A DNA stretch of 64,000 nucleotides from Caedibacter sp. 37-49 (GCA_001898725.1 MKUV01000018.1:17149-81148); one strand, 5' to 3'. Positions 10,032 through 20,397 are shown, numbered from the stretch's first letter. The notes: generated by a model not told the origin, from the letters alone. A program made the numbers and translations.

Positions 10032-10258
10032 ACCGTTGTTTTTACAATCTTTAAGGAATAAAAATCAAGAAAATTAGAAGAAAATTCGTGGGGGTGGTTG
10101 TACCTTTTAGCCTTCCCTGTTTTATATTTTATCATGGCGCTACAGCAGCCCCCTGCTGCGTGTGTGAAAAGAAAATAACAGGCGATTGCTTAAAAAAGAT
10201 TTAACAAAAACGTAAAATTTACAGTTTTTTATAAAAAAATAAAAATTAGTGAGAAATA

Positions 10259-10462
10259 TTAGTCTCGTTCCTCAAGCCATGCCATCTGAATGGCTTCTAA
10301 GATACGTTCATTAGAACGTTGAGGATCGTCGTCAAATCCTGGTAGTTCCTGAACCCATTTCCAGAGATCCGTGAAACGAACTTGAAGAATATCAACCTCT
10401 GGATGAAGTTCTTCTAAAGAAATGGCGATCTCATGGACATCTGTCCATTTCAACGGATGCAC
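10259..10462 (-). CDS. iscX: Fe-S cluster assembly protein IscX
   Basis: 67 aa: KWTDVHEIAISLEELHPEVDILQVRFTDLWKWVQELPGFDDDPQRSNERILEAIQMAWLEE. Confidence 0.93.
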   Translation of the reverse strand: MHPLKWTDVHEIAISLEELHPEVDILQVRFTDLWKWVQELPGFDDDPQRSNERILEAIQMAWLEERD

Positions 10463-10465
10463 TCT

Positions 10466-10798
10466 TTAATCCACCATCATGTTACGTGTGGCTGCGGGAA
10501 GGGTAACTATCAAGCCATCAAGCTCTTCCGTAATAATAATTTGGCATCCTAACCGAGATGTACGAGTTAAGCCAAAAGCAAGATCAAGCATGTCCTCTTC
10601 TTCTTCTTGTGCTTCGGGTAAAGCATCATACCATTCTGAATCAACAATCACATGACATGTTGAACATGCAAGAGATCCTTCGCAAGCACCTTCAAGGTCA
10701 ATATTATTTTGGTGCGCAATCTCAAGAACTGAGAGACCTACAGGAGCATCCACTTGGACTTTTTCACCTTTAGGTGTAATAAAAGTTATTTTTGGCAT
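10466..10798 (-). CDS. fdx: ISC-type [2Fe-2S] ferredoxin
   Basis: [15 protein letters not shown] ... RLGCQI cluster ligands. Confidence 0.93.
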   Translation of the reverse strand: MPKITFITPKGEKVQVDAPVGLSVLEIAHQNNIDLEGACEGSLACSTCHVIVDSEWYDALPEAQEEEEDMLDLAFGLTRTSRLGCQIIITEELDGLIVTLPAATRNMMVD

Positions 10799-10878
10799 AT
10801 CTTATAAACTCATTTCATTAATGATTATGGCGCACATTACCCTGAGATGAGAAGAAAAACTAGTTAAAAACATATATT

Positions 10879-12300
10879 TTAAAGTTGTCGATAGCTTTCT
10901 AGGGCAAGTTTTCTAGCAGCCTCATGGTTAACAAGCGGATGAGGATAAGTATTTCCTAATGTAATGCCCGCTTGTCGCAATTCTGTTTCAGAGGCTTGCC
11001 AAGGTTTATGGATGAATGTATTTGCCAAATTTTTTAGTTCAGGAACCCATTGACGTACATAGTACCCCTCTGGATCAAATTTCTCTCCTTGAAGAATAGG
11101 ATTAAAAATCCGGAAATAAGGGGCGGCATCTGCGCCACATCCTGCAACCCATTGCCAACTTGCAGCATTGTTTGCGAGATCAGCATCCACAAGTGTATCC
11201 CAAAACCATTTCTCACCCTCTTGCCAAGGAATTAACAAATGTTTTGTTAAAAATGAGGCAACAATCATCCGTACACGATTGTGCATCCACCCTGTATGCC
11301 AAAGTTCGCGCATTCCAGCATCTACAATAGGATAACCGGTTTGTCCTTTTTGCCATGCTTCAAGTGCATGGCTGTTATGCTGCCACTGAAAGGCGGCAAA
11401 TTTTTCTTGGAAAGGTCGTTCAGGTAAAGAAGGAAAATGATAAAGAAGATGATAACTAAATTCACGCCAGCCAATTTCTGAAAGATATCTTTCAGAGGAA
11501 GAGGTTAAACTTGAAGATTGATGAACGCGTTGCCAAATTTGATGGGGACTTATTTCACCAAAATGAAGGTGGGGGGAAAGGCGGGATGTTCCATATTTAT
11601 CGGGTAGGTTTCGTGTTTCTTTGTAATTTTTAAGATGATGAGCCATAAATTCTTCAAGCTTTTGCTGCGCTCCATGCTCACCAGGTTGCCATAGGTCAGA
11701 AAATCCTTTGGCCCAATTCGGGCGTGTTGGGGTTAATTCCCAAGACTCAAGGTTTTCACTTTTGAGATGTGTATAAAATTGAGGGGGAGGGGTTTTTTCA
11801 AATGTTGAAAAGCGAGGTCCTTGAGCCAGACATCTCTTCCAAAATTGCGTAAAAACCTTATAGGGCTGGCCTTGCTGAGTTTGAATCTTCCAGGGCTCAA
11901 ATAACAAGGAAGCATTAAAACTTTTCACATTAATACCTTGAGCAATAAAATCCTTTTTAAGTTGGGTATCGCGGGCAATAGCGAAAGGTTCATAACAACG
12001 GCTCCAGTAAATGTTGTGAGCGCCAGACTCTTTAAAGATACTTTCGAATACTTCAGTAGGATTACCACGGCGCAGAATAAGCTGACCACCTTGCGCTTCA
12101 ATATCCTTGTTTAAAGAAAGAAGGCTATAATGCAACCACCATTGTTGGGCAGCCCCAATTTTCCATGAATTAGTCGAGTCATCATCCAAAATATAAAGTG
12201 GTATGATCGGCTGACCAGTAGCTTTTGCTGCCTCGTAAGCAGGGTGATGTTGAAGGCGTAAATCTTGACGAAACCAGAGTACAATAGGGGAAACTTGCAT
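10879..12300 (-). CDS. phrB: Deoxyribodipyrimidine photo-lyase
   Basis: WFRQDLRLQHHPA N-terminus; WREFSYHLLYHFP, GYPIVDAGMRELWHTGWMHNRVRMIVASFLTKHLLIPWQ C-terminal FAD-binding motifs. Confidence 0.94.
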   Translation of the reverse strand: MQVSPIVLWFRQDLRLQHHPAYEAAKATGQPIIPLYILDDDSTNSWKIGAAQQWWLHYSLLSLNKDIEAQGGQLILRRGNPTEVFESIFKESGAHNIYWSRCYEPFAIARDTQLKKDFIAQGINVKSFNASLLFEPWKIQTQQGQPYKVFTQFWKRCLAQGPRFSTFEKTPPPQFYTHLKSENLESWELTPTRPNWAKGFSDLWQPGEHGAQQKLEEFMAHHLKNYKETRNLPDKYGTSRLSPHLHFGEISPHQIWQRVHQSSSLTSSSERYLSEIGWREFSYHLLYHFPSLPERPFQEKFAAFQWQHNSHALEAWQKGQTGYPIVDAGMRELWHTGWMHNRVRMIVASFLTKHLLIPWQEGEKWFWDTLVDADLANNAASWQWVAGCGADAAPYFRIFNPILQGEKFDPEGYYVRQWVPELKNLANTFIHKPWQASETELRQAGITLGNTYPHPLVNHEAARKLALESYRQL

Positions 12301-12375
12301 AATAATTTAAAATAGTTTTCTCTTGAAATTTTATTTATAGTACATGTTGTTATGAATCTGAAGAAAGGAAAAAAT

Positions 12376-13023
12376 ATGAAAAAATTAAGTTTATTGATGA
12401 CTTTAATAGTTGGAGTAATTTTCTCTACTTCTAGTTGGGCTTCATCTGTAGCAACGACAATAGAAGAACAGTCTGAGGAAGCTAAACTTCAAGGAAAAAT
12501 CCAAGCTTTGACATTACAAAATAATTAAGCAGAACTCGAACTTGAACAAGCAAAAATAGCTAAACTGCAGGAAGAATTAAAAGCTCAAGAAGAAAGAGCA
12601 GCAGTACTCGCTGCTGAGAGAAAAAAATTCGAAGATGCAAAGCTCACAGGTAAAGAAAAAAAGGGAGATGAAGATGCCAATCTTCCAAAAACCTGGGAAG
12701 GAATTCCATGGAACGTTATGCATACTGCTTGGGTTAATAATTATAGCATGTTAGAAAATAAGTATGATTCTCGAAAAAACGGTTCAAACGTCTCTAAAAG
12801 TATATCAAAGCTTAAGAAGAAAAATCTTGGTGAAGAACATAGGCCTGCTATTAGCCAGCTTAATATGCATCCTCACCACGCTGCTACTTTACCTAAGCAT
12901 CCTAATTCTTGGTCAGAGTTGGGCATTAACGAGGGGACAGAAAAGCATTTGCAAATAGGACGTACACTTCTTGAATTGATATGGAGCCAACAGTATAGCG
13001 GAAAAGTAGGTTTTACGCTTTAA
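12376..13023 (+). pseudogene. Secreted coiled-coil small protein interrupted by an in-frame TAA
   Basis: MKKLSLLMTLIVGVIFSTSSWASS... (signal peptide) reads to TAA at 12526..12528 then continues in the same frame (AELELEQAKIAKLQEELKAQEERAAVLAAERKK...) through ORF 12718..13023. Confidence 0.75.
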
Positions 13024-13048
13024 AAGCTCTTATTTATGGACCTTCTCG

Positions 13049-13078
13049 AGAGCTCGCTTATGTAAGCGGGCTCTTTTG
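13049..13078 (+). terminator. Rho-independent terminator
   Basis: AGAGCTCGCTT-atgt-AAGCGGGCTCT followed by TTTGTT. Confidence 0.65.
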
Positions 13079-13314
13079 TTAATGGCATTTATTTTAGATT
13101 TTTAAATGTAAGCAAGCAGACATTTTTTTCAATCAGCTGATTTGTCGTGGATTAACTTGAGATTTTAAGAAATAGAAAGTAATTATACTTGTAAAATTAA
13201 ATAATAATTAGTAAATAAATTGTTATAATGAATTATAGTTATTGTTAATAACTATTGTAAAAGGATAAATTTCTTTTATATTAATGATGCAAAGTAAAAA
13301 AGGAGGGTTTTACG

Positions 13315-13500
13315 ATGAAAAAATTTCTCTTAAGTATCGTATGTTCATTCCTTATAATGGATGCCTTTGGACTTTCTTCTCAAGCATTCGCTTGGTGGGT
13401 TAGAAGGCCAATCGTACAAGAGCGTATTATTGTTAACGGAGGAGTTAGTCCTTTTAAACATCCCATCTATTGTGCAAATCATCCATTAATGTGTCGTTAA
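13315..13500 (+). CDS. Small secreted protein, 61 aa (paralog A of tandem pair)
   Basis: MKKFLLSIVCSFLIMDAFGLSSQAFAWWVRRPIVQERIIV...; shares signal peptide layout and RRPIxxER motif with 13726 gene. Confidence 0.6.
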   Translation: MKKFLLSIVCSFLIMDAFGLSSQAFAWWVRRPIVQERIIVNGGVSPFKHPIYCANHPLMCR

Positions 13501-13725
13501 AGCCTAGATCATTAGGTAAGTATTGTGAGTGGTTTATTATAAAACCACTTACAATATTTAACATTAAAATTCCTCTAAAAAATAATTCTAATAAATATAT
13601 TAATAATTAAACAATAATTAGTAAATTATATGGTATAATTTATTTATAGTTAATAATAATTAATTTATTTTAACTAATATTTTTTTCAAAAATTTTTTTG
13701 AATAGTAAAAAAGGGATATTTTACA

Positions 13726-14023
13726 ATGAAAAAAATTGTTGTTAGTGTCATCCTTTCTATCCTAGCGATGGATTTTACGGGATTTGCTCCACAAGCGTCC
13801 GCTGTGGTGATTGTAAGGCGCCCCATTATTCGTGAGAGAGTCCGTTGTTCCACCTGCAAGAAGAGTTATTGTTCCTGGAGCTATAGCAGTTGCGCCCGCT
13901 ATAGTTGCTCCTCTCGTACGCAGTCATGCTTACTGTAGGAATCATATCCCTCCTTATGTCGCTCCAATTGATAAAGTTAATTGGGTGAATCGCTGCGTTA
14001 TCGGTGAAGCAAGACCCATGTGA
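13726..14023 (+). pseudogene. Small secreted protein paralog B with +1 frameshift
   Basis: MKKIVVSVILSILAMDFTGFAPQASAVVIVRRPIIRERV in frame 1, then VVPPARRVIVPGAIAVAPAIVAPLVRSHAYCRNHIPPYVAPIDKVNWVNRCVIGEARPM* in frame 2; removing one C at 13842..13843 restores one reading frame. Confidence 0.7.
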
Positions 14024-14070
14024 AGTTTAAAGGGGCTTAAGTTCTTTTATGAATTTAGGTCCCGCCTTTC

Positions 14071-14730
14071 TTACAAATTAAGAACTCTTTTTATAAGGGG
14101 TAAAGTAACCTTTTTTTGTTCTGCTAAACTAGCCTCATCAAGTAATAAAACAATATTTTGAATTGCAGAATAACTTCTTTCTATGTGTGTCAGTAAATAT
14201 TCTAGAACATTATCAGAGATGCTTATTTGAAGATCAGAGAATCGTTTAAGCAAAATCCCCTTGATTAAGATATCATCAGGTTGTTGGATGGTTATGGTTC
14301 GAGTTGCCACAAGCCTTGATTTTAAATCCGGAAGTTTTATATCCCACTGTATAGGATGTGTCTCAGCCGTTAATAATAATGTTCGTTGTTTTTCTCGACA
14401 CAAATTATAGAAATGCAATAAGGGTTCCTCAAGTTCTTGGAACTTTAATGAATCAAGGATGAAAGGTGATGAGTTTGAGTGAAAGAAGTCTTCATAAGTT
14501 TGAAGATTATCTCGTGAAGTAAAAACAGCTGAAGATAACTTCTGGAAAATGGTTGAAAGATGCGTTTTCCCTGAATATTGAGGGCCAACTAATAATAAGA
14601 TATTGTGCGGCCAATTTATCCATTGCATTAAGCTAGAGAAAGCTTCCTGATTGCTGTTTGTAACAATAAAATCCTCTATTCGATAACTACAAGAAGCAGC
14701 AAAATTAAAAACTAATTGTGCCATCAACAT
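14071..14730 (-). CDS. hdaA: DnaA-related regulatory ATPase (Hda/HdaA-like)
   Basis: QLVFNFAASCSYRIEDFIVTNSNQEAF, LLVGPQYSGKTHLS P-loop, LPDLKSRLVAT, C-terminal LLLDEASLAEQKKVTLPLIKRVL; co-operonic with PerM/PgsA as in other alphaproteobacteria. Confidence 0.85.
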   Translation of the reverse strand: MLMAQLVFNFAASCSYRIEDFIVTNSNQEAFSSLMQWINWPHNILLLVGPQYSGKTHLSTIFQKLSSAVFTSRDNLQTYEDFFHSNSSPFILDSLKFQELEEPLLHFYNLCREKQRTLLLTAETHPIQWDIKLPDLKSRLVATRTITIQQPDDILIKGILLKRFSDLQISISDNVLEYLLTHIERSYSAIQNIVLLLDEASLAEQKKVTLPLIKRVLNL

Positions 14731-15839
14731 TATTTCTTAGAAGAAGCGAGCTTAGATTTACGCGAAGAAGAGCCTTGATAAAAGTTGCTTCCATAGTATT
14801 TTTTTAGCGTAAAACGGATAATTACACTTAAAGCAGCTGCTATTGGCATTGCCATTATAATTCCGAGAAAGCCAAATAAAACACCTCCGGCAAGAAGAGA
14901 GAAAATAATCCAGACAGGATGAAGGCCAATTCGCTCACCAACAAATTTCGGTGTTAAAAGGTAAGATTCTAACCCTTGTCCTATAGCAAACACGCTTGCT
15001 ACCCATCCAATGGAAGCCCAATCATTAAATTGTGCTAAAGCAAGCCCAAGCGCCACTGTTGCTCCTAATAAAAAGCCAAAATAAGGAATAAAAGCTAATA
15101 ATCCGGTAGCAATTCCAATCGAAAAAGCAAAATTTAATCCCGTTATTTTTAAACTTATTGAATAATAGATTGCAAGGCACAAGCATACAAGCGACTGTCC
15201 TCTTACATAGCTTGCTAGTGTTTGATTAATAAGTGTGACTTGATCTTTAATGGTATTCGTGTGCTCTAAGGGAAGTAAACCAATAAGTATCGACGTAAAA
15301 CGCGGCCAATCCCTCAGTAAATAGAAAGCAATTACAGGGGTCAGAACAACCAGTGATAGTAAGTTCGCAAGTGCTAATGTATTTGTTAGGATACTTGCAA
15401 TCGCTTTTACGCCCCATGAAAGCATATCGCCAAAATAGGCACTTGCTGTTGTTTTTAACTGATTGAAATCTTGAACAGGAATAATTTCTGTGTATGGCTC
15501 TAATAAAGGTAATGTTGCTTGGTAGAGCCTCTCGCCATAGGTTGGTAAATGTTGAGCTAAAAGAAGAAGTTCTTGTTTTAAGAAAGGAATAGTGAAGAAC
15601 AGTACGCCACCTATAACAATAAAAAATAACAAAACCATAAAAGTTGTACTTAAAATTCTGGGTACATTTAAAGATTGTAGTTTCGTTACAGCAGGATTTA
15701 AAAGATAAGCCACAAGGATACCAACAATAAAAGGTAATAGAATGCTTTTAAAAAGATATAAAAGCGTAAAGAGACCTGCCAAGATTAAAGTCCAAATCCA
15801 TACGCGACGTTTAAGAAGAAGCAAGGTCGGTTCTTTCAT
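14730..15839 (-). CDS. AI-2E family transporter (PerM-like)
   Basis: Multi-TM protein; LLPFIVGILVAYLLNPAVTKL and FIPYFGFLLGATVAL / LVGERIGLHPVWIIFSLLAGGVLFGFLGIIMAMPIAA motifs. Confidence 0.9.
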   Translation of the reverse strand: MKEPTLLLLKRRVWIWTLILAGLFTLLYLFKSILLPFIVGILVAYLLNPAVTKLQSLNVPRILSTTFMVLLFFIVIGGVLFFTIPFLKQELLLLAQHLPTYGERLYQATLPLLEPYTEIIPVQDFNQLKTTASAYFGDMLSWGVKAIASILTNTLALANLLSLVVLTPVIAFYLLRDWPRFTSILIGLLPLEHTNTIKDQVTLINQTLASYVRGQSLVCLCLAIYYSISLKITGLNFAFSIGIATGLLAFIPYFGFLLGATVALGLALAQFNDWASIGWVASVFAIGQGLESYLLTPKFVGERIGLHPVWIIFSLLAGGVLFGFLGIIMAMPIAAALSVIIRFTLKKYYGSNFYQGSSSRKSKLASSKK

Positions 15840-15849
15840 AAGCTATTCC

Positions 15850-16377
15850 TTAATTTAAACGTTTAATTCCTTCTTTAACATAGGCAGCTCCTGACAAGAT
15901 AGTCGTCAATGCTGTTAAAGAAAAAAGAATTTGGTTAAAAGTTAAATAGTTTTGTCCATAGGCACCTTGTAAAAGTGTAAAACTAACGACGCAAATTTGT
16001 AACAACGTATTTAATTTGCTGATAAAAATAGGGTTGGACGTAATTGGTTTATCGAGCATCATTAAGAGCAGGATGCCTACAACGATCAAAATATCTCTAA
16101 AGACAACAAGAATAACTAACCATAAAGGAATCCAAGCTTTGAGACCAAGTGCAATAAAAACACCGACAAGAAGGGATTTATCTGCTATTGGGTCAAGATA
16201 ACTTCCTAAAACTGTTCTTAAGTGAAGCGTCCTTGCAAGTAGGCCATCAAGAATATCAGATAGTCCGGCTAGGACCATTCCCCAAAAAGCCCACAGTAAA
16301 GAATTAGAAAGAATACACCAAATGATAAAAGGGACTGAGAGAAGACGTCCTAAACTGATAAAATTAGGCCAAGTCAT
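15850..16377 (-). CDS. CDP-alcohol phosphatidyltransferase family protein
   Basis: LSDILDGLLARTLHLRTVLGSYLDPIADKSLL = CDP-alcohol phosphotransferase motif D(x)2DG...G...D(x)3D. Confidence 0.92.
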   Translation of the reverse strand: MTWPNFISLGRLLSVPFIIWCILSNSLLWAFWGMVLAGLSDILDGLLARTLHLRTVLGSYLDPIADKSLLVGVFIALGLKAWIPLWLVILVVFRDILIVVGILLLMMLDKPITSNPIFISKLNTLLQICVVSFTLLQGAYGQNYLTFNQILFSLTALTTILSGAAYVKEGIKRLN

Positions 16378-17459
16378 AAGTTCTTGCTTTCTTGTCGTCC
16401 CAGTGAAAGAGTTTTGGAAGTTAAACCTTGCATTGGTTGGTCAATCAAGATTCCTTTTGTATTTAATTGGTTCTCAATGAATGTTTCGGAAGCTGAACAA
16501 TCCAAGGATATCTGAGCGTTTTTAAGGCTTAAATTATGAATAGTCATCTTATTCACACCTTGTAAATTCACTAAATTTGTCTGTAATTCAATCCATTCAG
16601 GATAAGTGTTAAAAAAAACAGTAAAATATAATATTTTTGGCTGTGAGGTAACGGACGTTAAAGAGTTTGTTTTACTGATACCCATTACCTTGGACATTGC
16701 AAGTGATAGTAAATCGGTTGGTGCATAGATATTCGTATCAAATTCAACAGAAGATGAACGATCAATAAGGCCTTCTGTCGCATAATGATAGATTTCAAGT
16801 CGTGAAGGGACACCTTCATAAAAAATAGGAATAATCATTCTATTTGTATTATAGCGACTTAAGATCTTACGTATTGAATTAATATTGCCTTCCAATGCAT
16901 CTTTTGCAGAAAGACTTTTAAGGTCCTGTAAATCTCCCATAGGAACTAAAAATGCTTCACCATCTAAATCTTTTTTCTGATTCCAAGCTTGCCACCAAGG
17001 ATTATTCTCTTCCCATAAGAGTATTTTTTCGTGACGGATTAAGACAGGGATAATAATACTTGCTTTACTATCGTTAACAGATGAAGAAATTGTTTTATCT
17101 TGGGATATAATCCATTTTTGAACAGCTTGCGGATTAAAGTGAATCGTTAGCATTCCTAAATAGCGGACATTAGAAGTTTTCTCATTTTGAACTTCAATAG
17201 ATTGCACAAAAGTATCAAGTTGTTCATCTGATAAGGTTAATGAAATTGTTTCTTGACGTGGAAGTATCCTGTCTAAAAGCTTATTATAAGCTTGGCGTTG
17301 TGCATCTGCCATAGCTTTTGCTCGTGCTTCTAAAGCGGAACTTCCTGTCACGTCAACCTGAACGTCTCTAACAACATAGTCTTCATTTGCAATAAGTTTG
17401 TGATTAACAACGAATTGAAAAATAAAAACCCAGGTTAAAAACTTCAATTTATTTAGCAT
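16374..17459 (-). CDS. DUF2066 domain-containing protein
   Basis: Signal peptide; VRDVQVDVTGSSALEARAKAMADAQRQAYNKLLDRIL typical of DUF2066; operon position before pgsA. Confidence 0.8.
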   Translation of the reverse strand: MLNKLKFLTWVFIFQFVVNHKLIANEDYVVRDVQVDVTGSSALEARAKAMADAQRQAYNKLLDRILPRQETISLTLSDEQLDTFVQSIEVQNEKTSNVRYLGMLTIHFNPQAVQKWIISQDKTISSSVNDSKASIIIPVLIRHEKILLWEENNPWWQAWNQKKDLDGEAFLVPMGDLQDLKSLSAKDALEGNINSIRKILSRYNTNRMIIPIFYEGVPSRLEIYHYATEGLIDRSSSVEFDTNIYAPTDLLSLAMSKVMGISKTNSLTSVTSQPKILYFTVFFNTYPEWIELQTNLVNLQGVNKMTIHNLSLKNAQISLDCSASETFIENQLNTKGILIDQPMQGLTSKTLSLGRQESKNL

Positions 17460-17522
17460 CTAAACTCCTTTGATCCTTTTTTATCCCCCTAAAAAAGAAT
17501 AGGTGAGATTATTATGCCGTGT

Positions 17523-17945
17523 TTAACCTACAATTTCAATTTCACTAAAGAAAAAAGAAATTTCTCTTTCTGCGTTTTCAAGAGAGTCAGAACCATGAAC
17601 AGAATTTGCTTCAATAGATTCAGCAAAATCACGACGAATGGTTCCTTCATCAGCATTGGCAGGATTCGTTGCTCCCATAACTTGACGGTAAAGAGGCACA
17701 GCATTCGTGCCTTCTAAAACTTGTACAACGACAGGACCACTAATCATAAAATCGCATAGTTCATCAAAAAATGAACGTTCTTTATGGATTTCATAAAATT
17801 TTTCAGCCATAGCACGATTCATTTGAATTCTTTTTTGAGCGATTATACGCAGACCTGCTTCTTCAATGCGAGCATTGATGACGCCAGTTAAATTGCGGCG
17901 CGTTGCATCCGGTTTAATGATAGAAAGTGTACGTGTAAGAGACAT
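17523..17945 (-). CDS. ndk: Nucleoside-diphosphate kinase
   Basis: [53 protein letters not shown]. Confidence 0.96.
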   Translation of the reverse strand: MSLTRTLSIIKPDATRRNLTGVINARIEEAGLRIIAQKRIQMNRAMAEKFYEIHKERSFFDELCDFMISGPVVVQVLEGTNAVPLYRQVMGATNPANADEGTIRRDFAESIEANSVHGSDSLENAEREISFFFSEIEIVG

Positions 17946-17969
17946 TTTTTACTCCATTTTAATTGTTAC

Positions 17970-18428
17970 TTAAGCAGCATTTTTATGCCAGGTGCCGTTT
18001 TCTTCTTGATGCCATGTTAAAATAGGGCATCCTAAAGCTTGATACTTTTTTTTACGATTAGTTGCTTTTTCTTCAGCTTCTAGATCATTGCCATCGTATA
18101 TATCAAGACATCTTGAAAAAGTTAAGAAGTTATTCACTTCTTGATCTTCTACTGTAATTAAGATTTCAGCCTTATTAGGGTTTTCTAGCACATTTGTTAA
18201 CCAGATAGGTTGGTTATCAGCAGACCCTTCTTTTGAACTTCCATGGGGGAGAAAAGAGCCCTGAGCATAGGTCCATAATAAAGCGTTAAAAGTGGAAAGT
18301 CTTTCTGGTGTCCCAAAGAGGACAACAGTTCTTTTTTGCGCTTGAAAAACTTTTTCTAAGAGCCTTGGTAAAGTATGCTCTAGAGAGGTTTTTTGAAGCT
18401 TATAAAAGCTGACTTCCGGTAGCATCAA
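17970..18428 (-). CDS. holC: DNA polymerase III chi subunit
   Basis: HolC-like layout, between pepA and ndk; LPRLLEKVFQAQKRTVVLFGTPERLSTFNALLWTYAQGSFLPHGS. Confidence 0.85.
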   Translation of the reverse strand: MMLPEVSFYKLQKTSLEHTLPRLLEKVFQAQKRTVVLFGTPERLSTFNALLWTYAQGSFLPHGSSKEGSADNQPIWLTNVLENPNKAEILITVEDQEVNNFLTFSRCLDIYDGNDLEAEEKATNRKKKYQALGCPILTWHQEENGTWHKNAA

Positions 18429-18437
18429 AGTAGTTAC

Positions 18438-19934
18438 TTATTGTTTCTCATAATAAGTTTGTACAAGCTCATTTAAGAGACGTACGCCATAAGCAGTCGC
18501 CCCTTTTGCAATCGTTGGCATATCTTTTTCTGCCCATGCCATTCCTGCAATATCAAGATGCGCCCAAGGGGTATCATTCACAAATCTTTTTAAAAATTGC
18601 CCTGCCATAGCACTTCCAGCTTTCCGCCCAAACGTAATGTTTTTAAGGTCAGCAATATCAGATTCAATTTCACGTTCAAACCGCTCATCTAAAGGCATGT
18701 GCCAAACTCTTTCCCCCGTCTTTTCGCCAGCCAATTTTATTTTTTCAACAAGTTCATTACTATTGGAAAAGACACCAGCAAAAAAGTCTCCCAAAGCGAT
18801 AACAATTGCGCCTGTCAAAGTTGCAAGGTCAACCATAAATTGAGGCTTGAAACGATCTTGGGTATACCAAAGGACATCTGCAAGGACAAGACGGCCTTCA
18901 GCGTCTGTATCAAGCACTTCAATTGTTTGGCCGGACATTGACTTAACAATATCGCTAGGGCGTTGCGCACTGCCGGAAGGCATATTTTCGACAAGACCCA
19001 CGACGCCGATAGCATTTACTTTTGCTTTACGACCAGCAAGAGCTCGGATAAGACCTGCAACCACGGCAGAACCAGCCATATCATATTTCATATCCCACAT
19101 ATTGGCGGATGGCTTTAAACTAATACCGCCAGTATCGAAAGTAACTCCTTTGCCAATAAAAGCGACAGGTTTCTCTGAAGAATCAGCGCCAAGCCATTGA
19201 AGGATAACAACTTTGGGTTCACGGATACTTCCTTGAGCCACGCCTATAAGTGCACCCATGCCAAGTTTTTTAAGTTCTTCGAGACCTAAAACTTCAACTT
19301 TTACCCCTAATCTAGTCAGTTCTTGAAGCCGTTCAGCCATAGAAGCCGGGTAAATGACGTTTGGGGGTTCGCTGACAAATTCACGTGCTAAGAAGACACC
19401 TGCTGCAATTTGTTCAAGCGAAGTAAAAAGCTTTTGAGCTTTATCTGCTTCGCTCGTTTGAAATGTAATTAATTTAAGCGCAACCTTGCGATCTTCGATC
19501 TCTTTTGTTTTGTACTTGTCAAAGCTCCAAGATCTCAATAAAAAACCATAGGCAAGACTGCTTGCAATATCTGCAGATGTTAAATTATTAAGAGTAACGT
19601 CACCTACACTCACTTCAAGCATTTGATCGGGGGCGCTTTTTATAAGAGGAAAAATACTTCCGCCAGCATTTTCAAGGACTTCAAGGGAAATATCCTTTTC
19701 TAAACCAAGGCCAATTAAAATAATACGATTACTCTCAAGCGTATGCGGAGCATTCAACACAAGTGTTTCATTCTTTTTCCCACTGAAACGGTTGTTTTCA
19801 AGCGCTTTTTTTAAAAATCCTTGATGATGAGTATCAAAATCTTGCGCGGCCTTTGTAAGCTTTTTATCTTGAAAACAAAGAAAAACCTTAGTGGATTTTG
19901 GATCAAGGCTTGTTGTTGAGAAATTAAAGTCCAT
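18438..19934 (-). CDS. pepA: Leucyl aminopeptidase
   Basis: FIGKGVTFDTGGISLKPSANMWDMKYDMAGSAVV, NTDAEGRLVLADVL-type motif (LDTDAEGRLVLADVL). Confidence 0.96.
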   Translation of the reverse strand: MDFNFSTTSLDPKSTKVFLCFQDKKLTKAAQDFDTHHQGFLKKALENNRFSGKKNETLVLNAPHTLESNRIILIGLGLEKDISLEVLENAGGSIFPLIKSAPDQMLEVSVGDVTLNNLTSADIASSLAYGFLLRSWSFDKYKTKEIEDRKVALKLITFQTSEADKAQKLFTSLEQIAAGVFLAREFVSEPPNVIYPASMAERLQELTRLGVKVEVLGLEELKKLGMGALIGVAQGSIREPKVVILQWLGADSSEKPVAFIGKGVTFDTGGISLKPSANMWDMKYDMAGSAVVAGLIRALAGRKAKVNAIGVVGLVENMPSGSAQRPSDIVKSMSGQTIEVLDTDAEGRLVLADVLWYTQDRFKPQFMVDLATLTGAIVIALGDFFAGVFSNSNELVEKIKLAGEKTGERVWHMPLDERFEREIESDIADLKNITFGRKAGSAMAGQFLKRFVNDTPWAHLDIAGMAWAEKDMPTIAKGATAYGVRLLNELVQTYYEKQ

Positions 19935-20137
19935 GCAATCCTCCGAATACTATTAAAAATATGGGTTTACCATATTTCACACACAACAGTGAGTGATAAT
20001 TTTAAAAAGTGCATAAAAGCATCTTTTTATTATATGTTATTTTAAGGAAGGGTAAAAGCTTTAATCATAAAAGACTTGACTCTTTTTATCAGTCATGATT
20101 ATGGTCTCTTCATAAATGTATAAGGCGAGTTTTAATC

Positions 20138-20305
20138 ATGGCAAAAGCAACATCAATTAAAATTAAACTTTTAAGCACGGAAAATACTGGATTTTTCTAT
20201 GTTACAAAGAAAAACCCTCGGACAAAAACTGAGAAAATGGAAGTGCGTAAGTATGATCCAGTTGTAAGGAAACACGTTACTTTCCGTGAAACGAAGATAA
20301 AATAA
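20138..20305 (+). CDS. rpmG: 50S ribosomal protein L33
   Basis: [55 protein letters not shown]; not in supplied ORF track (55 aa). Confidence 0.96.
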   Translation: MAKATSIKIKLLSTENTGFFYVTKKNPRTKTEKMEVRKYDPVVRKHVTFRETKIK

Positions 20306-20327
20306 AGTATAATATTAATGCATAAAT

Positions 20328-20357
20328 AAAAAAGCTGCTAAAAAGCAGCTTTTTTTG
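20328..20357 (+). terminator. Rho-independent terminator of rpmG
   Basis: AAAGCTGCT-aaaa-AGCAGCTTTTTTT. Confidence 0.8.
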
Positions 20358-20397
20358 TTTGTTCTAATTCCTATAAATTGTCCTAAGCAATATCCCC

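Noticed and set aside
10141-10165. CAGCAG-cccc-CTGCTG hairpin as a possible SRP RNA or other ncRNA
   Set aside because: Short hairpin without the conserved SRP loop (GGTCAGG...GGAAGCAGCC) or T tract; not enough to call.
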